Source: Rhodococcus sp. BP22
GTDB taxonomy: Bacteria > Actinomycetota > Actinomycetes > Mycobacteriales > Mycobacteriaceae
NCBI RefSeq assembly: GCF_014281965.1
Contig: NZ_JACFTB010000002.1
Coordinates: forward strand, 496,001-560,000
DNA length: 64,000 bases
Direction of reading: 5' to 3'
Part shown: one piece after another, positions 52,622 through 60,941 of the stretch
Position numbering within the stretch: position 1 is the first letter of the stretch
How the letters are laid out: the number at the start of each line of letters is the position of its first letter
Position numbers and translations under genes: made by a program
Notes under the pieces: model-generated
Seen by the model: only the letters and a program-made list of their open reading frames with translations
Database searches by the model: none
What the model was told of the DNA's origin: nothing

Positions 52622-54508
52622 ATGGAGAAGCCTGACGTGTCGCTTGTCGGTCGTCTGGAGGTCGGGGCCGATTCCGACGTCCGATCGACAACGCCGGCGT
52701 ACCTGACCGCGCAGCGCCTGCTCTTCGACGGACCGTCCCCACTGGTCAGCGCTGATATGTATGCGAATGTCGCGAAGGGAAATGCCGAGCGCTCGCGCTA
52801 CGTGGCCGTACTCTCCAAGCGCACGACCGTCGACACCAACAGCTACTTCGGACGGTTCCCGGCCAGCTACTGGCAGCGGTGGACCGATGTCACCGAGGTC
52901 CGATTCGAAGCTGCGGTCACCGGGGCGGGGCGCATCGACATCGTCGCGACCGACTCGAAAGGTCGTAAGCGGACAGTTTCGAGCACCACGGTCGACACGG
53001 ACGGGCAGTCGAGTCGTCTCAGCATGGCAGTGAAGGTTCAGCAGTTCCTCGACGGCGGCGCCTTGTTCGTCAGGTTCACCACCAGCTCGGGTGAGCTGAC
53101 CGTGGAAGATGCCGATTGGTCGGTCGACGCACCGGAGAAATTGCGTCCTACCTCGGTTGTCATCTGTACCTTCAACCGCGCCGACGACTGCGCGAACACC
53201 TTGGCCGCGATGGCGGATGATCCGATCGCGCTGAACGGAGTCGACAACGTATATGTGGTCGATCAGGGCACGGATCAGGTGCAGACACGCGCGAAGTTCC
53301 AGCGAGTTTCGGCCGAGCTCGGCGACCAACTGGTCTACATAACCCAACCAAACCTCGGTGGTGCCGGCGGATTCACCCGAGGCCTGTACGAGGTGCAAGG
53401 TAAGGGTGGGGATCCCGCGAACGTCATCTTCATGGACGATGACGTGCTGTGTGAGCCCGAGGCGCTCGTCCGGATGAATGCATTCGCGAACAAGACCGTC
53501 GAGCCGGCGATCATCGGCGCGCAGATGCTGTATCTGCTGCATCCCGATCGTGTGCACGTAGGCGCCGAGGTTGCCAATTTGCAGAAGATCGAAGCCGGTC
53601 TTCACGTCAAGGACGCGATCTCGGACAAGAGCGCGCTGAAGAAGAAGCAGGACATTCGCGTCGACGCCGGTTACAACGGTTGGTGGTCGTGCCTGATCCC
53701 GTCGGAGATCGTCTCGCAGATCGGCTACCCGCTACCTTTGTTCTTCCAGTGGGACGACATCGAGTACGGCTACCGCGCTCGCGCGAACGGTTTTGCCACT
53801 GTCACCCTTCCCGGTGCTGCTGTCTGGCATGCGGACTTCGCGTGGAAGGACTGGGACGAGTGGCACAGGTACTTCAATCTCCGCAACGGCATGATCACCG
53901 CTGCGTTGCACGGAGGCCTCGACGGTAGAAAGCTTGCGCGCCAGCTGAGTACCGATCTGTTTCGCTATCTGGTCTCGATGCAGTACGGGATGGCGTTCAC
54001 TTTGATCAAGGCCATCGAGGATTTCCTCGCTGGCCCGAGCAATCTTCTCGACGGCGGCATGGAAGCCGCCGGGGCGATTCGTCGTGAGCGGGCAGCTTAT
54101 GGGGAGACCAAGCGGCACAACGCAAATGCGGTGCCCGACGTTCGTCCAGCAGACATGTTCATCACCCCGGCAGGTCCTACTCCGAACAAGAATCTGGAGT
54201 GGGCTGTGCTGGCCAAGAGGGTCCTCAATCAGTGGCGTGGGCGAGTACACCCCGGACCGGTTGCGATCTCGGCGGACGACGCACATTGGTGGCATGTGTC
54301 CCTGTTCGCACATGCAGTCGTCACAGATCGCTCGCAGGAAGGTGTCCGAGTTCGCAAGCGCGACAAGGATGCGGCCAAGACGCTGTTCACACGCGGAGTG
54401 CAGGCACTGCGTCGTCTCCGGACCGAAACTGCGGACGTGTCCGACGCTTACCGAATCGCAATGCCCGAACTGACGAGTCGCGAGAACTGGGCCCGGCTCT
54501 ACAGCTGA
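52622..54508 (+). CDS. GlfT2-like galactofuranosyltransferase paralogue
   Basis: The 628-residue protein starts at ATG 52622 after GAAAGG and has the full GlfT2 architecture: N-terminal beta domain (NSYFGRFPASYWQRW, very close to the GlfT2 NAFPASYW motif), catalytic domain (VVICTFNRADDCANTL, NLGGAGGFTRG, FMDDDVLCEPEA, YNGWWSCLIP, QWDDIEYGYRAR) and C-terminal tail ending LTSRENWARLYS. It is clearly diverged from the glfT2 at 4576-6483. It may polymerise or decorate a second galactofuranose glycan or modify galactan. It sits at the end of the accessory sugar cluster and 22 bp before an AraC-type regulator. Confidence 0.88.
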   Translation: MEKPDVSLVGRLEVGADSDVRSTTPAYLTAQRLLFDGPSPLVSADMYANVAKGNAERSRYVAVLSKRTTVDTNSYFGRFPASYWQRWTDVTEVRFEAAVTGAGRIDIVATDSKGRKRTVSSTTVDTDGQSSRLSMAVKVQQFLDGGALFVRFTTSSGELTVEDADWSVDAPEKLRPTSVVICTFNRADDCANTLAAMADDPIALNGVDNVYVVDQGTDQVQTRAKFQRVSAELGDQLVYITQPNLGGAGGFTRGLYEVQGKGGDPANVIFMDDDVLCEPEALVRMNAFANKTVEPAIIGAQMLYLLHPDRVHVGAEVANLQKIEAGLHVKDAISDKSALKKKQDIRVDAGYNGWWSCLIPSEIVSQIGYPLPLFFQWDDIEYGYRARANGFATVTLPGAAVWHADFAWKDWDEWHRYFNLRNGMITAALHGGLDGRKLARQLSTDLFRYLVSMQYGMAFTLIKAIEDFLAGPSNLLDGGMEAAGAIRRERAAYGETKRHNANAVPDVRPADMFITPAGPTPNKNLEWAVLAKRVLNQWRGRVHPGPVAISADDAHWWHVSLFAHAVVTDRSQEGVRVRKRDKDAAKTLFTRGVQALRRLRTETADVSDAYRIAMPELTSRENWARLYS

Positions 54509-54530
54509 ACTCGGGCGTAGGATTTCACCC

Positions 54531-54980
54531 ATGAGTGGGGCCGACCTCGAAGAACTGCGTCATCTTCGCCGTGCCCGCGATTTGATGGATCGCGAGTACG
54601 CGAGTCCTCTCGACGTCCCGACGCTGGCTCGCGCGGCGTACATGTCGACGGCTCATTTCAGTCGCCGGTTCCGCGATGCTTACGGTGAGACGCCCTATGG
54701 GCACTTGATGACGCGGCGCATCGAGCGGGCCAAGGCGCTTCTGCGTCGCGGAGACATGAGCGTGACCGAGGCGTGTTTCGCTGTCGGCTGTACCAGTCTC
54801 GGTTCGTTCAGTAGTCGGTTCACCGAGATCGTGGGTGAGACACCGAGCGCGTATCGGTCACGCGATCACCACGACAGTCGGGTGGTGCCCAGTTGCTCGG
54901 CCATGTTGCTGGGACGGCCGCGTCGGAGTCCGGCACAAACGAGCAGGATCGAAGAAGCATCGGTCGTCGCGCAGCCCTAG
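54531..54980 (+). CDS. AraC-family transcriptional regulator, DNA-binding domain only
   Basis: The 149-residue protein consists almost entirely of the AraC/XylS double helix-turn-helix (DVPTLARAAYMSTAHFSRRF and ACFAVGCTSLGSFSSRF, with GETPSAYR at the end) plus a basic Ser/Arg-rich tail. There is no ligand-binding domain. It is followed 10 bp later by a VOC-family gene, which it probably regulates, a common AraC-VOC pairing. Confidence 0.88.
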   Translation: MSGADLEELRHLRRARDLMDREYASPLDVPTLARAAYMSTAHFSRRFRDAYGETPYGHLMTRRIERAKALLRRGDMSVTEACFAVGCTSLGSFSSRFTEIVGETPSAYRSRDHHDSRVVPSCSAMLLGRPRRSPAQTSRIEEASVVAQP

Positions 54981-54990
54981 ATTTGCAGAC

Positions 54991-55395
54991 ATGACAGTCT
55001 CATTGAGCCACGTACATGTCCTCGTCGACGATCCCGACGCCGCACTGCTTTTCTACCGCGACACCCTGGGCTTGGAAGTGAAGAACGAAGTTGCCAACGA
55101 CGGCTTCCGTTGGATCACCTTGACCCCTGCCGAGCAGCCCGAAATCGAGATCGTCCTGTCGCAACCTCATGCCGGTCGGTCGGCGGAACTCGGCGACGAG
55201 TTGGCGGCTCTACTGGCGAAGGGTGAGCTTCCCGGCGTGTTGTTTCGTACCGACAACCTCGATGCGACATTCGAAAAGGTGCGGGCAGCGGGTAACGCCG
55301 AAATCCTGCAGGAACCCGCGAGTCAACCGTGGGGTGTTCGTGACGCCGCGTTCCGTGACCCGGCAGGAAACCTCGTCCGAATTTCTCAGGCCTGA
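54991..55395 (+). CDS. VOC-family (glyoxalase/bleomycin-resistance fold) protein
   Basis: The 134-residue protein starts at ATG 54991 (MTVSLSHVHVLVDDPDAALL). It has YRDTLGLEV, a beta-alpha-beta fold repeat, VLFRTDNLDATFEKV and the C-terminal FRDPAGNLVRISQ with the metal/ligand-site motif. His8 and a C-terminal Glu-equivalent could bind metal, though the second ligand is unclear. The substrate is unknown. Its 3' end overlaps the convergent methyltransferase gene by 10 bp. Confidence 0.87.
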   Translation: MTVSLSHVHVLVDDPDAALLFYRDTLGLEVKNEVANDGFRWITLTPAEQPEIEIVLSQPHAGRSAELGDELAALLAKGELPGVLFRTDNLDATFEKVRAAGNAEILQEPASQPWGVRDAAFRDPAGNLVRISQA

Positions 55396-56264
55396 TCGGC
55401 CCTGCTCGCCTGCAGCGTCGGAGCTCGCCGGATCCGAACGACCACCTGCTCGTTGTCCGCGGTGTAACCGAGGTAGTCGAATTCGGTTCCCGTGCGTGCG
55501 ACGAACTCCGTCCAGGCGCGGTACTCGTGATTACGCCAGCCCGGGAAGTTGAAGTACTCGTCGAAGGCAATGACGGTCCCGACGACGAGTCGGTCGGCGA
55601 CCAGGTCGAGCACCGTGATCGTCGACGAGTACAGGTCCGCGTCGAGGTGTAGGAACGCCAGGTTGTCGTCGTGGTGCTTCAAGAACTCGGGCAGCGATTC
55701 CTCGAACAAACCAGGCACGATTTCGGCACCGGGGACCTGAGGCAGGTTCTCCTGCTCGAACAGGCCTTTCGGGAATCCGCTGCGCCAGGTTTCGGGTAGC
55801 CCCGAGAAGACATCGAAGCCGGCGACGATCGTCACGTCCTTCTTCGACGCGGACTCCTCGGCAATGATTTCCAGGGTGGTGCCGCTGGCTACCCCGAATT
55901 CGAGCGCCATGCCGGGCACGGACACTTCACCGAGCGCGAAGCGAAGAGTTGCGTGCGGACGGAGGAAGGTCGGCGCTTTGGGCATGACCTCCTCGGCGAA
56001 CTCGGCGCTCTGCGCTGCTGCCTCGACGTCGGATGCGTACGGGATGTCGCGTCGCATACGCATTTCCAGGCCGCGAATGAACGCGTGAAGGTCGTCGATC
56101 TCTCGGCGTTGACGGTCGAGGATCTCGAGAAGCTTGGCTTGCTGAGTGCCTGTCTGCTCGGCCAACTGAGCCGTCTGCTTGTCGAGAACTTCGCCGATTG
56201 TTCGCTGGATCTTCTCGCGTGCCGAATGCCGAAGTCGATCCGTCAGCTTCCGAGGTTCCGTCAT
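55386..56264 (-). CDS. TylF/MycF-like class I SAM methyltransferase
   Basis: The 292-residue protein starts at ATG 56264; GTG 56270 is possible. An N-terminal coiled-coil-like helix (residues 20-65, QTAQLAEQTGTQQAKLLEIL) precedes a macrocin-O-methyltransferase-type domain. It shows MALEFGVASGTTLEIIA (SAM-binding), AGFDVFSGLPETWR, LAFLHLDADLYSST (acidic metal-binding motif) and VIAFDEYFNFPGW. It probably O-methylates a sugar on a lipid- or wall-linked glycan. It is the last gene of the wzm-wzt-glfT1 run, 52 bp after glfT1. Confidence 0.82.
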   Translation of the reverse strand: MTEPRKLTDRLRHSAREKIQRTIGEVLDKQTAQLAEQTGTQQAKLLEILDRQRREIDDLHAFIRGLEMRMRRDIPYASDVEAAAQSAEFAEEVMPKAPTFLRPHATLRFALGEVSVPGMALEFGVASGTTLEIIAEESASKKDVTIVAGFDVFSGLPETWRSGFPKGLFEQENLPQVPGAEIVPGLFEESLPEFLKHHDDNLAFLHLDADLYSSTITVLDLVADRLVVGTVIAFDEYFNFPGWRNHEYRAWTEFVARTGTEFDYLGYTADNEQVVVRIRRAPTLQASRADQA

Positions 56265-56316
56265 GCGCACACGGTAGCCGAGGATGGCACGGTGTCACAT
56301 GCTCAGGGCCCCCGAC

Positions 56317-57216
56317 TTACCGCCGGAAATGCTCCCGCCGGCCGAGGCGCCGAAGCCGCAACCACTCGGCGAGTCCCTTCGGGTTGTGAGTCGTCACAAG
56401 GAAGTACCAGCCGAATCGAATCCATTCCTGCGGCAGCAGCTTTCGCATTCCGGGTTGCGACATCAGATATCCGCGATTTCGGTACGTGAAGTACCGCTTC
56501 GTCGCATCGTCCGGATACTGCGTGTGCATACGTCCGCCGAGGATCGGTTTGAATTCCGCGGCACCGTTGGGGTGCACATAGGCCGTCGTCAAGCAGGTGC
56601 CGAACTTCAAGCCCGAGCGCTGCAACCGTCGATGGACCTCGACCTCGTCGCCGCGGACGAACAGTCGCAGATCCGGTACCCCCACCGCATCGATGGTCGA
56701 CGCCTTGAACAGTGCGCCGTTGAACAGCGAAGCTATGCCTTCGAGTAGATCGTCTTCGGGGTTCTGCGGGTCGATCAATTCCGAACGAAGGCGTCGCCAT
56801 GACGTTCCGCGGCGCAACGGGAACGCAAGCCGATCGGGATCGTCGATGTCGCAGACGACGGGGGAGACCTCGTCGAGGCCGTGCTTCTGTGCACAGGCGT
56901 AGAGCGTCGCCAGGACGTCGGGCCCTTCGGGTCTGCCGTCGTCGTCGGCGAGGAATACCCAATCGGCCCCGAGGGACAGCGCGTAGAGAATGCCGAGTGC
57001 GAAGCCGCCGGCTCCACCGAGATTGTGATGTGACCCAAGATAGGTGGTCGGGATGTCCGCCGACTCGACGAGTGTGCGGACGGCATCTTCGTGCGCATTG
57101 TCGACGACGACGAGATGATCGAGCGGACGGCTCTGATGCGCCACGACGTCCAGCGACAGGGCTAGGAGCTCACGACGCTTGTGGGTGACGATCACCCCGA
57201 CAATTTTCTCAGGCAC
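56317..57216 (-). CDS. glfT1: Galactofuranosyltransferase GlfT1 (galactan initiation)
   Basis: The 299-residue GT2 enzyme starts at GTG 57216, overlapping the wzt stop by 8 bp. It shows VGVIVTHKRRELLALSL, VVVDNAHEDAV, NLGGAGGFALG, FLADDDGRPEG (metal site) and FVRGDEVEVHRRL. The C-terminus (RFGWYFLVTTHNPKGLAEWL) is typical of GlfT1. It adds the first galactofuranoses to the rhamnosyl-GlcNAc-decaprenyl diphosphate linker, which GlfT2 then extends. The wzm-wzt-glfT1 order matches the Rv3781-Rv3783 region, where Rv3782 is glfT1. Confidence 0.93.
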   Translation of the reverse strand: MPEKIVGVIVTHKRRELLALSLDVVAHQSRPLDHLVVVDNAHEDAVRTLVESADIPTTYLGSHHNLGGAGGFALGILYALSLGADWVFLADDDGRPEGPDVLATLYACAQKHGLDEVSPVVCDIDDPDRLAFPLRRGTSWRRLRSELIDPQNPEDDLLEGIASLFNGALFKASTIDAVGVPDLRLFVRGDEVEVHRRLQRSGLKFGTCLTTAYVHPNGAAEFKPILGGRMHTQYPDDATKRYFTYRNRGYLMSQPGMRKLLPQEWIRFGWYFLVTTHNPKGLAEWLRLRRLGRREHFRR

Positions 57217-58006
57217 TTTCGCGCTCGAGTTCCTTCAGAATCGTCGCGACGTGATCGCCTGCGTCGTCGCCCTCGTAGGCCCGGACGACCTCCTCGATTC
57301 CGCCTTCTTGACGGATCTGTCCGTGATCGATCCACATCGCGCGGTCGCACAGTTGGGCCAGGAATTCGTTGGAGTGGCTGGCGAACACCAGAATCCCGGA
57401 GCGCTTCACCAGCTCCTGAAGGCGGATACGAGCCTTCTTCATGAACTCGGCGTCCACGGCACCGATACCCTCGTCGAGCAGCAGAATCTCCGGGTCGATG
57501 CTGGTAACGACGCCCATCGCGACGCGCACCCGCATACCCGTCGAGTATGTCCGTAGCGGCATGTCGAGGTACTCGCCGAGCTCGGTGAAGTCAGCGATCT
57601 CGTCCATCTTCGCGAGCATCTGCTTGCGTGTCTGGCCTAGGAAGAGTCCGCGGATGATGATGTTCTCGTAGCCGGAGATCTCGGGGTCCATTCCGACGCC
57701 CAGATCGAACACCGGCGCGACGCGGCCGCGGATCGAGGCACTGCCCCGGGTGGGCTCGTAGATGCCCGACAGCAGTCGCAGCAGCGTCGACTTGCCTGCA
57801 CCGTTGTGTCCGACGAGCCCGATGCGGTCGCCGTCCTTCAAGTTCATCGTGATGTTCTTGAGCGCCTCGACGACGACGACGTCGGAGGAGTTCCGATCGA
57901 TGGCTCCACCGGCTTTGCCGAGGAATGCCTTCTTCAATGAACGCGTCTTGGCGTCGAAGATGGGGAAGTCGACGCAAGCGTCGTGCGTGCTGATGCTGAC
58001 AGACAA
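57209..58006 (-). CDS. wzt: Galactan ABC exporter ATP-binding protein
   Basis: The 265-residue ATPase starts at TTG 58006 with AGGGG about nine bases upstream. It has the Walker A motif GLVGHNGAGKSTLL, signature YSTGMRVRVAMG, Walker B EILLLDEGIGAVD and a switch His in FASHSNEFLA. DLGVGMDPEISGYENI is characteristic of Wzt/RfbE proteins. There is no C-terminal O-antigen-binding domain. It pairs with the adjacent Wzm to flip lipid-linked galactan to the periplasm, as proposed for Rv3781. Confidence 0.94.
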   Translation of the reverse strand: MSVSISTHDACVDFPIFDAKTRSLKKAFLGKAGGAIDRNSSDVVVVEALKNITMNLKDGDRIGLVGHNGAGKSTLLRLLSGIYEPTRGSASIRGRVAPVFDLGVGMDPEISGYENIIIRGLFLGQTRKQMLAKMDEIADFTELGEYLDMPLRTYSTGMRVRVAMGVVTSIDPEILLLDEGIGAVDAEFMKKARIRLQELVKRSGILVFASHSNEFLAQLCDRAMWIDHGQIRQEGGIEEVVRAYEGDDAGDHVATILKELERESA

Positions 58007-58018
58007 AGTTTCAGACCC

Positions 58019-58906
58019 CTAAACCCAGTAGGGCACGCGGGCCCGGTACTTCTTGAGCGCGAAGATGGCGAGCAGCCAGCCGACAATCGTGAACGCGATC
58101 ACGATGTACCAGTGGTACAGCTCCTGAGTTTCGCCGAGCATGGGTGCCCGGATGATGTCGAGATAGTGAAAGAGCGGGTTGAGCTCGACCAGCTTGGCCC
58201 GCTTGGCAGCGTCGCCGCCCATCGATTCGAGGCCTGCCGTGGTCCACACGATCGGAGTCATGAAGAACAACAATGTGACCATGCTGCCAAGAATCGGCGC
58301 GATGTCGCGGTAGCGGGTTGAGACGATGCCGAACAGAATCGCAACCCACAGCGCGTTCAGCGAGATCAATGCGAGCGCCGGAATAGCAGCCAAATCGGAC
58401 CAATGGAAACCGTTCGGCGGGAAGAACACGGCGATGATGATCACGTAGATCAGCAGGTTGTGGCCCAGCAGCAGCAGTTGGCGCCACACCAGGCGATAGA
58501 TGTGCACACTCAACGCGCTGGGCAGCTGTTTGATCAGCCCCTCGTTCGCGACGAACACATCGGCACCTTCGAGGATCGACGCACTGATCAGACCCCAGAT
58601 GATGAGGCCGACAGTGACGTGCGGCAGAAAGGTCTTCAGGTCGACGTCGAGAAGTACCGAATACAACAAGCCCATCGCGACGGCTTGGACGCCGGTGGCG
58701 ATGGTGATCCAGAAAGGTCCGATCACCGAGCGGCGGTAGCGCTGCTTGATGTCCTGCCAACCGAGATGCAGCCACAGCTCTCGCTGGCTGAATCCCGTCG
58801 TCAGATCGCCGAAAGCGCGCTTGAACGTCTGTGAGTCCGAAACGGGAACGGAAACGGACACGCGTTCTCCTGCTTCGCTCTCGGAATTCTTCGGTGGGGC
58901 CGACAC
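58019..58906 (-). CDS. wzm: Galactan ABC exporter permease
   Basis: The 295-residue ABC-2 type permease is read from GTG 58906 (VSAPPKNSESEAGERV), since a longer reading would overlap the upstream gene. QRELWLHLGWQDIKQRYRRS and IGPFWITIATGVQAVAMGLL open the membrane domain, with six hydrophobic segments. RYRDIAPILGSMVTLLFFMTPIVW is typical of Wzm. It forms the membrane channel of the galactan exporter with wzt, 12 bp downstream. Matches Rv3783. Confidence 0.93.
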   Translation of the reverse strand: MSAPPKNSESEAGERVSVSVPVSDSQTFKRAFGDLTTGFSQRELWLHLGWQDIKQRYRRSVIGPFWITIATGVQAVAMGLLYSVLLDVDLKTFLPHVTVGLIIWGLISASILEGADVFVANEGLIKQLPSALSVHIYRLVWRQLLLLGHNLLIYVIIIAVFFPPNGFHWSDLAAIPALALISLNALWVAILFGIVSTRYRDIAPILGSMVTLLFFMTPIVWTTAGLESMGGDAAKRAKLVELNPLFHYLDIIRAPMLGETQELYHWYIVIAFTIVGWLLAIFALKKYRARVPYWV

Positions 58907-58925
58907 GACGGTCGACCCTACCCGT

Positions 58926-59528
58926 TTACAGGTACTGACCGGTACCGCCTCCGCCACCAGGGCCACCCATGCCAGGGTTCAGCATTCCCCCGGCCGGTAG
59001 TGCGCCCTGACGCATCTGCTCGAGCTGGGCGCGTGCGGCCATCTGCTGAGCGAACAGTGCCGTCTGAATTCCATGGAAGAGACCTTCCAGCCACCCGACG
59101 AGCTGGGCCTGTGCGATCCGCAGTTCGGCGTCGGAGGGAATGGCGTCCTCTCCGAAGGGCAGCGCCAGGCGTTCGAGCTCGTCGCGGAGTTCGGGCGCCA
59201 AGCCCTGCTCGAGCTCGCGAATCGACGACTGATGGATGTCTTTGAGTCGGGTTCGGCTGGCGTCGTCGAGGGGCGCGAGGCGCACTTCCTCGAGCAACTG
59301 TTTGATCATTGTGCCGATGCGCATGACCTTGGCGGGTTGCTCGACCATGTCCGAGAGAGGTTGCTCGGCGTCGGCCGGATCGACGTTCCGATGCGGCCCG
59401 CTGCCTGCTGCTCGTGCGGCTGCAGCGGTTGCCTCCGCGCGGCTCAGTGCGAGAGGCTCTCCATTGGGACCGATCACGACGACATGGTCACCGGCTTCGG
59501 GATTCGAGTTCGAGTCCGATTGCGTCAT
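58926..59528 (-). CDS. bpa: Bacterial proteasome activator Bpa/PafE
   Basis: The 200-residue protein starts at ATG 59528. A disordered N-terminus is followed by a four-helix region (VMRIGTMIKQLLEEVRLAPLD, RTRLKDIHQSSIRELEQGL, AELRIAQAQLVGWLEGLFHG), then a Gly/Met/Pro-rich tail ending GQYL, the C-terminal motif that docks into and opens the 20S proteasome. Bpa rings stimulate ATP-independent proteolysis. It is upstream of wzm, as Rv3780 is next to wzt in M. tuberculosis. The 164-bp divergent spacer to the aminotransferase-like gene holds its promoter. Confidence 0.9.
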   Translation of the reverse strand: MTQSDSNSNPEAGDHVVVIGPNGEPLALSRAEATAAAARAAGSGPHRNVDPADAEQPLSDMVEQPAKVMRIGTMIKQLLEEVRLAPLDDASRTRLKDIHQSSIRELEQGLAPELRDELERLALPFGEDAIPSDAELRIAQAQLVGWLEGLFHGIQTALFAQQMAARAQLEQMRQGALPAGGMLNPGMGGPGGGGGTGQYL

Positions 59529-59692
59529 AACGCTATCCTTGCGCGTTGCCAGGTATTGCGCGACGAGCGGGTCCAATTATCCTGTTTGTGGGGCGGGATC
59601 GGGGGAAACAACCGTGCGAGTCGACAGGGCGGCGGATGCGAATAAGGGATGTGGAAAACACGCTCACGAAATCGACGCTTAGAGTGTCCGGC

Positions 59693-60895
59693 ATGGGGTA
59701 CGACGTCGCACGTGTCAGAGGGTCGATTCCCTCACTGGGCGACGGCTGGATTCACCTCGATCCACAAAACGGGATGCAGATCCCCGATCGTGTGTCGACC
59801 GCGGTATCGACGGCGTTTCGTGGAAGTGCGCCGAATCACAACTCCGGACACATGTCCTCGCGTCGGAGCGCCGGGCTCCTCGAGGCAGCCAGGCAAGCGA
59901 TTGCCGACCTCGTCGGCGGTGACCCGGCAGGAGTAGTGCTCGGGCCCGATCGCGGAACCATGCTGGCGTGGCTGGCGGAGTCGCTGTCGCCCCGTCTCGG
60001 CCTCGGAACCGGTCTGGTTCTCTCTCGGCTCGACGAGGAAGCGAACGTTGCGCCCTGGCTGCGCATCGCCAATCGCTACGGCGCACGTGTGAGCTGGGCC
60101 GAGGTCGAGATCGACACCTGTGAGCTGCCCAGCTGGCAGTTCGAGGAGCTCATCACCGCCAGTACCCGTCTCGTAGCTGTCACCGCTGCGTCACCGATCG
60201 TCGGCTCGGCTCCCAACGTCCGGGTCGCGGCGGATCGTGTTCACGCCGTCGGCGGCCTCATCGTCGTCGATGCTGCAGGTGCGGCGCCGTACGCCCACGT
60301 CGACATCGAAGAACTCGGAGCCGACGTCCTTGCCATCAACGCTTCCGCGTGGGGTGGGCCTCAGGTCGGTGCGCTCGTGTTTCGTGATCCCAGCTTGATC
60401 GACCGCATTCCGTCGATGTCGCTCAACCCTTTTGCGAAGGGCGCAGAAAGGTTGGAGGTCAGTGGGCATCAGTACGCATTGCTCGCCGGTGTCGTTTCCT
60501 CCATCGACTATCTCGCCAACCTCGACGAGGAGGCCACCGGAACGCGACGCGAACGCCTTCAGCTGTCCATCGGTTCGCTGCAGGACTACCACGACAAATT
60601 GTTCGACTATTTGATCCGACGACTGGCAACGCTCGATCATGTGATGGTTCTCGGCGACTCTCCCAGCCGCATTCCCACGCTCAGCTTCACAGTCTCGGGA
60701 ACTTCTGCCGAAAAGGTTGCCGAGCACCTCGCTCAGGCCCGGATCGGAACGGTCAGCGGAATCCACAGCGGAAGCCGGTTGCTCGACGCGTTGGGTGTCA
60801 ACGACGAGGGTGGTGCTGTCACCATCGGGCTCGCTCCGTATACGACGCGATACGAGATCGATCAGCTCGTCGAAGCATTGTCCAAGCTGGCGTAG
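59693..60895 (+). CDS. Class V aminotransferase / cysteine-desulfurase-fold protein lacking the PLP lysine
   Basis: The 400-residue protein starts at ATG 59693 (MGYDVARVRGSIPSLGDGW). The fold is recognisable from [73 protein letters not shown] and IVVDAAGAAPYAHVDI (PLP-Asp site). Where cysteine desulfurases have a His-Lys before GG-P, this protein reads INASAWGGPQVGALVF, with Trp220 and no lysine. No active-site Cys loop is evident either. It matches Rv3778c by position and, from memory, that protein also has a similar lysine-less motif. The catalytic role is therefore doubtful. Confidence 0.85.
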   Translation: MGYDVARVRGSIPSLGDGWIHLDPQNGMQIPDRVSTAVSTAFRGSAPNHNSGHMSSRRSAGLLEAARQAIADLVGGDPAGVVLGPDRGTMLAWLAESLSPRLGLGTGLVLSRLDEEANVAPWLRIANRYGARVSWAEVEIDTCELPSWQFEELITASTRLVAVTAASPIVGSAPNVRVAADRVHAVGGLIVVDAAGAAPYAHVDIEELGADVLAINASAWGGPQVGALVFRDPSLIDRIPSMSLNPFAKGAERLEVSGHQYALLAGVVSSIDYLANLDEEATGTRRERLQLSIGSLQDYHDKLFDYLIRRLATLDHVMVLGDSPSRIPTLSFTVSGTSAEKVAEHLAQARIGTVSGIHSGSRLLDALGVNDEGGAVTIGLAPYTTRYEIDQLVEALSKLA

Positions 60896-60941
60896 ACGCC
60901 CGACCGCACTAGGTAGGTGCCGCCGGGCCTCTACTGCACGA

